64,000 nucleotides of DNA, from contig CP097573.1 in NCBI GenBank assembly GCA_000492175.2, positions 3,601,929-3,665,928 on the forward strand. Reading direction: 5' to 3'. Source of the DNA: Firmicutes bacterium ASF500 (lineage in GTDB: Bacteria > Bacillota > Clostridia > Oscillospirales > Oscillospiraceae). Position 1 is the first letter of the stretch. Each line of letters opens with the position of its first letter. The translations under genes were made by a program, and so were the position numbers. A model generated the notes under the pieces. The model ran no database searches and was not told the origin of the DNA. It saw nothing but the letters and a program-made list of their open reading frames with translations. Of the stretch, positions 56,820 through 64,000 are shown one piece after another.

Positions 56820-59800
56820 TTAAATCTTGGTGATGTCGATGGGGGTCAGGTCTTCACTGCGGCTCTGCTGCCGGACGGTGAGCAGGGCCCGGGCGGTGTC
56901 CACCGAGGTGACACAGCCCACCCCGTGCTCCACGGCGGAGCGGCGGATACGGAAGCCGTCGCTGTCGTGCTTGCGGCCCCGGGTGGGGGTGTTGATGATG
57001 AGGTCCACGGTGCCGGACGCGATCATGTCCAGAATGTTGGGGTGGGCCTGGGACACCCGGTTGACGCTCTTGCAGGCGATGCCCGCCCCGGTGAGGGTCT
57101 GGCAGGTGCCGGCGGTGGCAAGCAGCTCCACACCCATCTCCTCAAAACCCCGGGCGATGGCGATGATCTCGCCCTTGTCCTCGTCTTTCACGGTGACGAT
57201 AATCCGGCCGCCCTTCTTGGGGGCCCGCATCCCGGAGCCCTTGAAGGCCTTGAGCAGGGCCTGGGGATAGGTCTCGGCCAGACCCAGTACCTCGCCGGTG
57301 GACTTCATCTCCGGGCCAAGGCCGGTGTCCACGTCGGTGAGCTTCTCGAAGGAGAACACCGGGGCCTTGACGGCGTAGTAGTCGGCCTCCTTATAGATAC
57401 CGGCGCCGTACTCCAGGTCCTTCAGCTTGGCCCCCAGCATGACCTTGGTAGCCAGGTCGATGATGGGCACGCCGGTGACCTTGGAGATATAGGGAATGGT
57501 CCGGGAGGACCGGGGGTTGACCTCAATCACATAGATGTCGTCGTCGTAGAGGATATACTGGGCGTTGATGAGGCCCACCACCCCCAGGTGCTTTGCCATG
57601 TTCTTGGTGTGCTTGAGGATGAGCTCCCGGTGCTTGTCCTCCAGGTGGAGGGGGGGATAGACGGCGATGGAGTCCCCGGAGTGGACCCCGGCCCGCTCCA
57701 CGTGCTCCATGATGCCGGGGATGAGGATATCCTCCCCGTCGAACACGCCGTCCACCTCCAGCTCCCGGCCCATGAGGTACTTGTCCACCAGGATGGGGTG
57801 CTCCTGGACGGTCATGTTGATGATCTTCATGAACTCCTCAATGTTCCGGTCGGTGTAGGCGATCTCCATGCCCTGACCGCCCAGCACGTAGGAGGGACGG
57901 ACCAGCACGGGGTAGCCCAGCTCGTGGGCGGCGTCCAGCGCCTCCTGGGTGGTAAAGACGGTCCGTCCCTTGGCCCGGGGGATGCCGCACTTGGACAAAA
58001 TCTCGTCGAACCGCTCCCGGTCCTCGGCGGCGTCCACGCCGTCGGAGGAGGTGCCCAGGATGCGCACCCCCATGTCGGTGAGGGCCTTGGCCAGCTTGAT
58101 GGCCGTCTGCCCGCCGAACTGGACCACCGCGCCCCAGGGCTTTTCCTGTTCCACGATGTTCTGTACGTCCTCGGCGGTGAGGGGCTCGAAGTACAGCTTG
58201 TCGGCCACGTCGAAGTCGGTGGAGACGGTCTCCGGGTTGTTGTTGACGATGATGGTCTCACAGCCCAGCTTCCGCAGGGCCCAGACGGAGTGGACGGAGC
58301 AGTAGTCAAACTCGATGCCCTGTCCGATGCGGATGGGGCCGGAGCCCAGCACCAGGACCTTCTTCCGGCCTGACCCGTCGTCCCGGGCCTCATTCTCCCC
58401 GTCGTAGGTGGAGTAGTAGTAGGGGGTCTCGGCGTCAAACTCGGCGGCGCAGGTGTCCACCATCTTAAAGGCGGGGATGATGTGATACTTCTCCCGCAGG
58501 GCCTTCACGTCGGCCTGAGCCATGCCGCACAGTGCGCCGATGTAGCTGTCGGCGAAGCACATCTCCTTGGCCCGCTTGAGGGTGTCCACGTCGGGTTCGC
58601 CCTTGCACCGTTTCAGCTCCTCCTCCATGTCGATGATCCGCTTGAAGGCGTCCAGGAACCAGATGTCCATCTTGGTGATGGAGTAAATCTTCTGGGGGGA
58701 GAAGCCCCGGCGCAGGGCCTCGGCCACCACGAACAGCCGCTCGTCGGTGACGTTCACCAGCAGCTCCTCGATCTCGTCGGTGTACAGCCCCTCCAGCTTG
58801 TCCAGCTTGAGGGCCCGGACGTTCAACTCCAGAGAGCGGATAGCTTTCATCACCGCACCCTCGAAGGAGTTGGCGATGGCCATCACCTCGCCGGTGGCCT
58901 TCATCTGGGTGCCCAGGGTGCGGCTGGCGGTGGTGAACTTGTCGAAGGGCAGACGGGGGATTTTCAGCACGCAGTAGTCAATGGTGGGCTCGAAGCAGGC
59001 CTTGGTCTTGCCGGTGACGGCGTTGGGGATCTCGTCCAGGGTGTAGCCCAGGGCCACCTTGGCGGCCACCTTGGCGATGGGGTAGCCGGTGGCCTTGGAG
59101 GCCAGGGCGGAGGAGCGGGACACCCGGGGGTTGACCTCGATGACGGCGTACTCAAAGGAGTCGGGGTTCAAGGCGAACTGCACGTTGCACCCGCCCTCAA
59201 TCTCCAGGGCGGAGATGATGTCCAGAGCGGCGGAGCGGAGCATCTGGAACTCCCGGTTGGCCAGGGTCTGGGTGGGGGCCACCACGATGGAGTCGCCGGT
59301 GTGGACGCCTACGGGGTCGATGTTCTCCATGGAGCAGATGGTAATCACGTTGCCCGCGCCGTCCCGCATGACCTCGAACTCGATCTCCTTCCAGCCGGCG
59401 ATGCACCGCTCGATGAGCACCTGGCCCACCCGGCTGAGGTTGATGCCCCGCTCGGAGATTTCCTCCAGGGAGGCCCGGTCATAGGCGATGCCGCCGCCAG
59501 TGCCGCCCAGGGTGTAGGCGGGCCGGACAATCACCGGATAGCCGATGCTCTCGGCGAAGGAGATGGCATCCTCCACGCTCTCCACCACCAGGGAGGTGAC
59601 GCAGGGCTGGTCAATGGACTCCATGCAGTCCTTAAAACCCTGGCGGTCCTCCGCCTTGCGGATGGACTCGGGGGAGGTACCCAGCAGGCGCACGCCGTAC
59701 TTCTCCAGGGTGCCGTTCTCATGGAGGGCCATAGCCAGGTTCAGGCCGGTCTGTCCCCCCAGGGTGGGCAGGATGGAGTCGGGCCGCTCCTTTTCAATCA

Positions 59801-60029
59801 CCTGGGTGACAGAGGGGATGTTCAGCGGCTCGATATACACATGGTCAGCGATGTCCTTGTCGGTCATGATGGTGGCGGGGTTGGAGTTGACCAGCACCAC
59901 CTCCAGACCCTCCTCCTTGAGGGCCCGGCAGGCCTGGGTGCCGGCGTAGTCGAACTCGGCGGCCTGGCCGATGACGATGGGGCCGGAGCCCAGCACCAGT
60001 ACCTTTTTCACGTCGGTGTATTTAGGCAT
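56820..60029 (-). CDS. carB: Carbamoyl phosphate synthase large subunit
   Basis: The 1069-residue enzyme uses ammonia from CarA, bicarbonate and two ATP to make carbamoyl phosphate for pyrimidine and arginine synthesis. It shows the two homologous ATP-grasp halves, each starting with KKVLVLGSGPI.IGQ (residues about 8 and 555), the carbamate/carbamoyl sites with EVNPRVSRSSALASKATGYPIA and EVNPRSSRTIPYISKVTG, and a C-terminal MGS-like regulatory domain. Length is normal. Its ATG shares one base with the carA stop (TAATG). Confidence 0.97.
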   Translation of the reverse strand: MPKYTDVKKVLVLGSGPIVIGQAAEFDYAGTQACRALKEEGLEVVLVNSNPATIMTDKDIADHVYIEPLNIPSVTQVIEKERPDSILPTLGGQTGLNLAMALHENGTLEKYGVRLLGTSPESIRKAEDRQGFKDCMESIDQPCVTSLVVESVEDAISFAESIGYPVIVRPAYTLGGTGGGIAYDRASLEEISERGINLSRVGQVLIERCIAGWKEIEFEVMRDGAGNVITICSMENIDPVGVHTGDSIVVAPTQTLANREFQMLRSAALDIISALEIEGGCNVQFALNPDSFEYAVIEVNPRVSRSSALASKATGYPIAKVAAKVALGYTLDEIPNAVTGKTKACFEPTIDYCVLKIPRLPFDKFTTASRTLGTQMKATGEVMAIANSFEGAVMKAIRSLELNVRALKLDKLEGLYTDEIEELLVNVTDERLFVVAEALRRGFSPQKIYSITKMDIWFLDAFKRIIDMEEELKRCKGEPDVDTLKRAKEMCFADSYIGALCGMAQADVKALREKYHIIPAFKMVDTCAAEFDAETPYYYSTYDGENEARDDGSGRKKVLVLGSGPIRIGQGIEFDYCSVHSVWALRKLGCETIIVNNNPETVSTDFDVADKLYFEPLTAEDVQNIVEQEKPWGAVVQFGGQTAIKLAKALTDMGVRILGTSSDGVDAAEDRERFDEILSKCGIPRAKGRTVFTTQEALDAAHELGYPVLVRPSYVLGGQGMEIAYTDRNIEEFMKIINMTVQEHPILVDKYLMGRELEVDGVFDGEDILIPGIMEHVERAGVHSGDSIAVYPPLHLEDKHRELILKHTKNMAKHLGVVGLINAQYILYDDDIYVIEVNPRSSRTIPYISKVTGVPIIDLATKVMLGAKLKDLEYGAGIYKEADYYAVKAPVFSFEKLTDVDTGLGPEMKSTGEVLGLAETYPQALLKAFKGSGMRAPKKGGRIIVTVKDEDKGEIIAIARGFEEMGVELLATAGTCQTLTGAGIACKSVNRVSQAHPNILDMIASGTVDLIINTPTRGRKHDSDGFRIRRSAVEHGVGCVTSVDTARALLTVRQQSRSEDLTPIDITKI

Positions 60030-61123
60030 TATTTGGCACCTCCCTTTTTGGCGGCCATATTGTCAATAAAGCGGTTGAACAGATATTCTGTGTCCCTAGG
60101 GCCGGCGTTGGCTTCTGGGTGGAACTGGGTGGTGAAACAGTTGGGCCGCTTGTACCGCAGGCCCTCGCAGGTGCCGTCGTTCACGTTGACGTGGCTCACC
60201 TCAGCCACCGCCGGGTCTACGGAGTCGGCCAGCACCATATAGCCGTGGTTCTGGCTGGTGATGAACACCCGGCCCTTCTCCAGGTCCCGGACGGGGTGGT
60301 TGCCCCCCCGGTGGCCGTAGGCCAGCTTGCCGGTTTTGGCTCCGGTAGCCAGCGCCAGCAGCTGGTGGCCCAGGCAGACGCCGAAGAGGGGGATGTCACT
60401 GTGGTAGAGCTTTTTCAACTCCTCGATGATGGCGGTATTCTCCGCCGGGTCGCCGGGGCCGTTGGAGAGCATCACGCCGTCGTAGCCCCCGGACAGCACC
60501 GCCCCGGCGGGGGTGGAGGCGGGCAGGGCGGTCACCTTGCAGCCCCGCCTGCGCAGACACTCGATCATGTGCTGCTTCACGCCGTAGTCCATCATAGCCA
60601 CATGGAACCGCTCCTCGCCGCAGGCGGAAAAGACCTCCGGCTCGCTCCGGGTGACCAGAGGGACGGTGTCCTTCACCTGATAGGCTTTCAGCTGTTCAAG
60701 CACCTGGGCGATATTAAAATGCTCCGCGCAGGTGAGCATTCCGTTCATGCTCCCCTGACTGCGGAGTATTTTGGTCAGCGCCCGGGTGTCCACACCCTGG
60801 ATGCCGGTGATATTGTGTTCCTTCAAATAGCTGCCCAGGTCGCCCTCGCAGCGGAAATTGCTCCCCCGGGGGGACAGGTGCCGGACGACGAGGGCCTCCA
60901 CCCAGGGCCGGCGGGACTCGTTGTCCTCGCTGTTGACGCCGTAGTTGCCGATGAGGGGGTAGGACATGACCACGCCCTGTCCGGCGTAGGAGGGGTCGGT
61001 CAGAATCTCCTGGTAGCCGGCCATGGAGGTGTTGAACACCATCTCGCACACCCGCGTCTCGGTGGAGCCGATGCTGGTGCCAGAGAAGATGCTTCCGTTG
61101 GCTAAAATCAAGGTTGCTTTCAC
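60029..61123 (-). CDS. carA: Carbamoyl phosphate synthase small subunit
   Basis: The 364-residue glutaminase subunit has the N-terminal CPSase domain (ATLILANGSIFSGTSIGS, then GYQEILTDPSYAGQGVVMSYPLIGNYGVN) and a class I GATase domain with the nucleophile in FGVCLGHQLLALA and the HPEA pair near the end. It delivers ammonia to CarB. Translation starts at GTG 61123, with only a weak AAAGTGAGTGAAG site before it. It is the first gene of the carAB transcript. Confidence 0.96.
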   Translation of the reverse strand: MKATLILANGSIFSGTSIGSTETRVCEMVFNTSMAGYQEILTDPSYAGQGVVMSYPLIGNYGVNSEDNESRRPWVEALVVRHLSPRGSNFRCEGDLGSYLKEHNITGIQGVDTRALTKILRSQGSMNGMLTCAEHFNIAQVLEQLKAYQVKDTVPLVTRSEPEVFSACGEERFHVAMMDYGVKQHMIECLRRRGCKVTALPASTPAGAVLSGGYDGVMLSNGPGDPAENTAIIEELKKLYHSDIPLFGVCLGHQLLALATGAKTGKLAYGHRGGNHPVRDLEKGRVFITSQNHGYMVLADSVDPAVAEVSHVNVNDGTCEGLRYKRPNCFTTQFHPEANAGPRDTEYLFNRFIDNMAAKKGGAK

Positions 61124-61176
61124 GTTGCTTCACTCACTTTCCCTTCCGGTTCTGCTTCAATCGGTGTAATCAAGTT

Positions 61177-61205
61177 ATTATATCGAAAACAGCGTCATTT
61201 TGCAA
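61177..61205 (-). promoter_or_regulatory. Promoter of carAB
   Basis: On the minus strand TTGCAA (61200-61205) and TATAAT (61177-61182) are separated by 17 bases and stand about 55 bases before the carA start. No PyrR-type attenuator could be recognised in the leader. Confidence 0.75.
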
Positions 61206-61282
61206 GATGGCGTTTTCCCTTTTTCTGTCACAATATCCGGGGGATATTTGAGCAATTTGCGGGGAAGGATATGGTTTGTTTG

Positions 61283-61375
61283 CAGGGCGCGACGACCCCG
61301 GCGCGCCGCGTTCTTGAGCTGCGGGGTCCAAAAACACGGGCCGCCCAGGTCGTCGGCCCTACAAGGAGGCGGTCA
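61283..61375. repeat. Dispersed palindromic repeat, copy 1
   Basis: GGGCGCGACGACCCCGGCGCGC near the left is echoed in inverted form by GGGCCG..CAGGTCGTCGGCCCTAC at the right, giving a long imperfect stem. A closely related unit lies at 62062. Confidence 0.65.
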
Positions 61376-61377
61376 TC

Positions 61378-62052
61378 GTGTTTACCGGCCTTTTGCGCAC
61401 GATCATCCTATACATCCTCATCATCGCCGGGGTGCGGCTGATGGGCAAGCGGCAGGTGGGGGAGCTGGAGCCCTCGGAGCTGGTGCTGTCCCTCATCATC
61501 GCCGACCTGGCCTCGGTGCCCATGCAGGACTACGGCATCCCCCTGCTTACGGGGATCGTGCCCATCCTGACGCTGCTTTCGGTGACCATGATCCTGTCGG
61601 TGCTGACCATGAAGAGCGTCCGCTTTCGGGCGCTGCTGTGCGGCAAGCCCAGCGTGGTGGTCCGGGACGGGGCGGTGGACCAGCGGGAGATGGCAAAAAA
61701 CCGGCTCACGGTGGACGAGCTGCTGGAGGAGCTGCGCATCCAGGGCTACACCGACCTGTCCGTGGTGAAGTACGCCATTCTGGAGACCAACGGCCAGTTG
61801 TCCGTCCTGCCCTACGCCAACCAGAAGCCCCCAACGGCCCGGGACATGAAGGTGAGCGTGGAGGAGGGCGGCCTGCCCCGGGTGGTGGTCAGCGACGGCA
61901 AGCTGCTGGAGCGTAACCTGAAGGCTCTGGGCCACGACCGCTCCTGGCTGGACCGGCAGCTCACCCAGCGGGGCTGTAAGGATGTGTCCAAGGTGTTCCT
62001 TCTCCTGGTGGACGAGGGGGACGCGGTGTATTTCGCGGAGAAGGATGGGTAA
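61378..62052 (+). CDS. DUF421 membrane protein (YetF-like)
   Basis: The 224-residue protein has three membrane segments in its first 70 residues (LRTIILYILIIAGVRLMGKRQVGELEPSELVLSLIIADLASVPM, then LTLLSVTMILSVLT) and a cytoplasmic two-part domain with RDGAVDQREMAKNRLTVDELLEELRIQGYTDLSVVKYAILETNGQLSVL. DUF421 proteins are frequent in spore formers; the role is unsettled. Start GTG 61378 stands behind AAGGAGG. It is followed by a DUF4363 gene, a common pairing. Confidence 0.88.
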   Translation: MFTGLLRTIILYILIIAGVRLMGKRQVGELEPSELVLSLIIADLASVPMQDYGIPLLTGIVPILTLLSVTMILSVLTMKSVRFRALLCGKPSVVVRDGAVDQREMAKNRLTVDELLEELRIQGYTDLSVVKYAILETNGQLSVLPYANQKPPTARDMKVSVEEGGLPRVVVSDGKLLERNLKALGHDRSWLDRQLTQRGCKDVSKVFLLLVDEGDAVYFAEKDG

Positions 62053-62061
62053 CAGGAGGAC

Positions 62062-62155
62062 GTGTGTAGGGCGCGACGACCCCGGCGCGCTGCCCTGCGC
62101 AGGCCGGTTGACGGCGGCGGGCCGGGTCGTCCCGCCCTACGACAGGAATTGGAGG
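62062..62155. repeat. Dispersed palindromic repeat, copy 2
   Basis: GTAGGGCGCGACGACCCCGGCGCGC matches copy 1 in the first 20 bases, and the right arm GGCCGGGTCGTCCCGCCCTACGA is the mirror. It fills the 110-base gap between the DUF421 and DUF4363 genes. Confidence 0.65.
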
Positions 62156-62162
62156 AATCTGG

Positions 62163-62543
62163 ATGAAGCGACTTTATATCGCGTTGGCTCTGCTGGCGCT
62201 CCTTCTGGGGGCCAGCTTAGCCAACGCCTGGTATGCCCAATCCCTCACCGGGGACATGACGGACCGGCTGAGGCAGGCCCAGTCGCTGGCGGAGGGGGAG
62301 AACTGGGATCAGGCGGAGGCGGTGACCCGGCAGGTCTATGAGGACTGGCAGGACCACCACTTCTACCTCCACACCTTCATGCGACACAGCGACACCGACC
62401 AGGTCCTCCGGGCCTTCCGTCAGGTGCTGGAGTACCTGCGCCTCCAGGAGCCCGACCAGTACAACGCCGCCAACGCCGACCTCGTGGCCCAGCTGGAGCT
62501 TCTGGCCGAGATGGAGCAGGCGTCGGTGGTGAACGTCCTGTAA
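62163..62543 (+). CDS. DUF4363 protein
   Basis: The 126-residue protein has an N-terminal signal-anchor (LYIALALLALLLGASLANAWY) and a helical outside domain (SLAEGENWDQAEAVTRQVYEDWQDHHFYLHTFMRHSDTDQVLRAFRQVLEYL), the DUF4363 pattern. DUF4363 genes often accompany DUF421 genes. Function unknown. AGGAATTGGAGGAATC precedes the ATG. Confidence 0.85.
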   Translation: MKRLYIALALLALLLGASLANAWYAQSLTGDMTDRLRQAQSLAEGENWDQAEAVTRQVYEDWQDHHFYLHTFMRHSDTDQVLRAFRQVLEYLRLQEPDQYNAANADLVAQLELLAEMEQASVVNVL

Positions 62544-62586
62544 AAACAGCGCCTGAGCCCCGGAAAAGGGGGCTCAGGCGCTGTTT
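62544..62586. terminator. Strong bidirectional terminator
   Basis: The 18-bp stem (62544-62561 with 62569-62586) has AAAA before it and TTT after it, separating the DUF4363 gene from the converging antiporter gene. Confidence 0.9.
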
Positions 62587-62587
62587 G

Positions 62588-63766
62588 TCATACCAGCTCG
62601 GGGCCCTTGGAGATGGACATCTTGAGGAGCACGGGGTCAGAAGAGCGGAGGCGATGACGGCCAGGACGATGGCGGGGAGGATAGCGGGGTCGATCATCCC
62701 CGCGCTGATGCCCCGCTGGGCCACCATCAGGGCCACCTCGCTCCGGGCCACCATGCCGATGCCCACCACCAGGGACTGATGACGGGTCATGCGGCAGGCC
62801 AGTCCGCCCAGGCCGCAGCCCACCACCTTGGACAGCACGGCGGCCAGCACCAGAAGCAGGGCGAAGACCAGAATGCTGGAGTTCATGTCCCGCAGGTTAG
62901 TCTTCATGCCTACGCCGGCAAAGAACACCGGGGTAAACACCATATAGGGGTGATGGTGAACTTCTTAGCCACAAATTTCCGGCCTTGGTCACGTTGCACA
63001 GGATCAGTCCGGCGAAGTATGCGCCGGTGATATCGGCCACGCCGAACCACTCCTCGGAGCAGTAGGCCATGAGCAGGCAGAAGGCCAGCGACCACACCGC
63101 CACCCGGCGGCTGTGCCAGTGCTCCTCGGCCACATAGGTAAAGATCCGGCGGACCACCAGGCCCACGCCCAGCACAAAGACGAAAAACAGCACGATATGG
63201 ACCATCACCATCACCGGATCGGAGTCCCCGGAGCTGAACGCGCTGAGGATGGACAGGACTACAATGCCGATGATGTCGTCAATGAGGGCGGCGCTGAGCA
63301 GGGTGGTGCCCGTCTTTGTTTTCAGCTTGCCCATCTCGTTGAGGGTCTCCACCGTGATGGACACCGAGGTGGCCGAGAAGACCGAGCCCATAAAGGCAGA
63401 TTTCAGCAGGTTATAGCGGTGAACTCCCCGCCGCAGAAGAAAAGAGGTACAGCCCGCCGCACCAGGAACAGGGGGACGAACACCCCCAGCACGGCGATGA
63501 CGCTGGCCTGGAGGCCGGTCTCTTTCAGCTCTTTTCATGTCGGTGTCGATACCGGCGGTGAACATGAGCATAATGACGCCGATCTCCGCCGTCTTAATCA
63601 GAAAGTCAGTGCTTTCCAGCACGCCGAGGCCGCTGGGACCCATGATGATGCCCGCCAGCAGAGCGCCCACCACCTGGGGCAGGTGGACGTGCTCGGTGAG
63701 CAGTCCGAAGACCTTTGTGGACAGCAAAATAATTGCCAGCAGCAAGAGATATGTATAGGATTCCAT
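62588..63766 (-). pseudogene. CPA2-type Na+/H+ antiporter, multiply frameshifted
   Basis: The gene starts at ATG 63766 (behind GGAGGGAGAAT) with a typical Kef/NapA-type membrane protein (LLLLAIILLSTKVFGLLTEHVHLPQVVGALLAGIIMGPSGLGVLES) and ends in SISKGPELV at 62588. Full reading needs five single-base corrections at about 63532, 63418, 62980, 62947 and 62635, mostly in short runs of A or C. Between these points all segments are well-conserved antiporter sequence (SAFMGSVFSATSVSITVETLNEMG). Either the gene is decaying or the underlying assembly has homopolymer errors. Confidence 0.85.
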
Positions 63767-63849
63767 TTCATTCTCCCTCCAGAATAATAGCCCGGGTTCT
63801 CCGGGCGTCCTGTATATAGCACCGTGATGGGGGAAGTCAATGGGCAAAA

Positions 63850-63882
63850 CAGCGGGAAACCCCGAAGGGCTCCCGCGGTTTT
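63850..63882. terminator. Hairpin before the antiporter gene
   Basis: GCGGGAAACCCC pairs imperfectly with GGGCTCCCGC around GAA, followed by GGTTTTT on the plus strand. Confidence 0.5.
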
Positions 63883-63909
63883 TGGGAAAACCGTCGAATC
63901 GGCTGAAAT

Positions 63910-64000
63910 TCATCCGCCCAGCGCCTCCAGCGCTCTGTGATAGACATCCAGATCGGCGGCCCAGTCCAGGTCATTCCGGTCGGTTTTCAGGCTGGGACAG
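63910..64000 (-). CDS. Partial gene, C-terminal end only
   Basis: A frame entering from the right edge reads 29 residues (LKTDRNDLDWAADLDVYHRALEALGG) and stops at 63910-63912. Too little is visible to assign a family. Confidence 0.45.
   Translation of the reverse strand, partial: CPSLKTDRNDLDWAADLDVYHRALEALGG

Noticed and set aside
58482..60242. A 586-codon open frame on the plus strand
   Set aside because: Antisense to carB, with glycine, histidine and leucine-rich composition; carB is unambiguous.
61124..61280. PyrR-binding attenuator in the carAB leader
   Set aside because: The leader is short and has no recognisable anti-terminator/terminator pair or PyrR anti-antiterminator consensus.

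Overview
The window looks like a chromosomal segment of a GC-rich anaerobic gut Firmicute, most likely an Oscillospiraceae-type Clostridia (Flavonifractor/Lawsonibacter/Oscillibacter-like). This is inferred from the VirD4-type integrative conjugative element, the serine recombinase cluster, the DUF421-DUF4363 pair, the carAB order and the short intergenic GC-rich palindromes. No rRNA or other marker gene is present to fix the taxonomy.

Layout. (1) 1-3.9 kb: the 3' part of a group II intron, with its reverse transcriptase, interrupts a VirD4/TraG coupling-protein gene just before the Walker A motif; a small HTH gene follows. (2) 4-34.7 kb: a long accessory or cargo region. It holds a membrane-anchored lipase, several polymorphic-toxin immunity-type genes (SUKH, Imm1, YrhA-like) in a repeated spacer/promoter framework, lipoproteins, a BlaI/M56 regulatory pair with a striking palindromic operator, an XRE/SLOG divergent pair, two ECF sigma/anti-sigma pairs, duplicated lipoprotein-VanZ and micro-membrane-protein/immunity-like modules, three helical proteins of unknown function and a DUF4176 lipoprotein. 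(3) 34.7-42 kb: the recombination module, an operon of three large-serine-recombinase genes whose middle member lacks the catalytic domain, then a metallophosphoesterase, a DUF1016 fragment overlapped out of frame by a tyrosine phosphatase gene, and a RhuM protein. (4) 42-51.3 kb: a badly eroded prophage. A tyrosine integrase, an IS21-type insertion without target duplication, the end of a major tail protein, a tail-assembly chaperone with a probable -1 frameshift, an IS1182-type insertion in a terminator, a ribbon-helix-helix/antirepressor cassette, and a tape-measure gene fused to another gene's 3' end. (5) 51.3-64 kb: ordinary chromosome, with tRNA-Gln(CUG), Mn-dependent pyrophosphatase, cutC, a DUF4397 protein with 20-residue repeats, carAB, DUF421/DUF4363 and a multiply frameshifted Na+/H+ antiporter.

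How it fits together. Regions 1-3 read as one conjugative element: transfer gene at the left, cargo in the middle, recombinases at the right. The cargo has grown by repeated local duplication and by stacking of small promoter-bearing immunity genes between relics of one minus-strand gene end. The strongest candidates for undescribed biology are this cassette array (12.1-16.7 kb), the duplicated small-membrane-protein plus immunity-like modules (28.5-30.3 kb) lying among unknown helical proteins and a DUF4176 protein, the three-recombinase operon, and the out-of-frame DUF1016/phosphatase overlap. All family names are from recognition of sequence motifs; no database search was possible.
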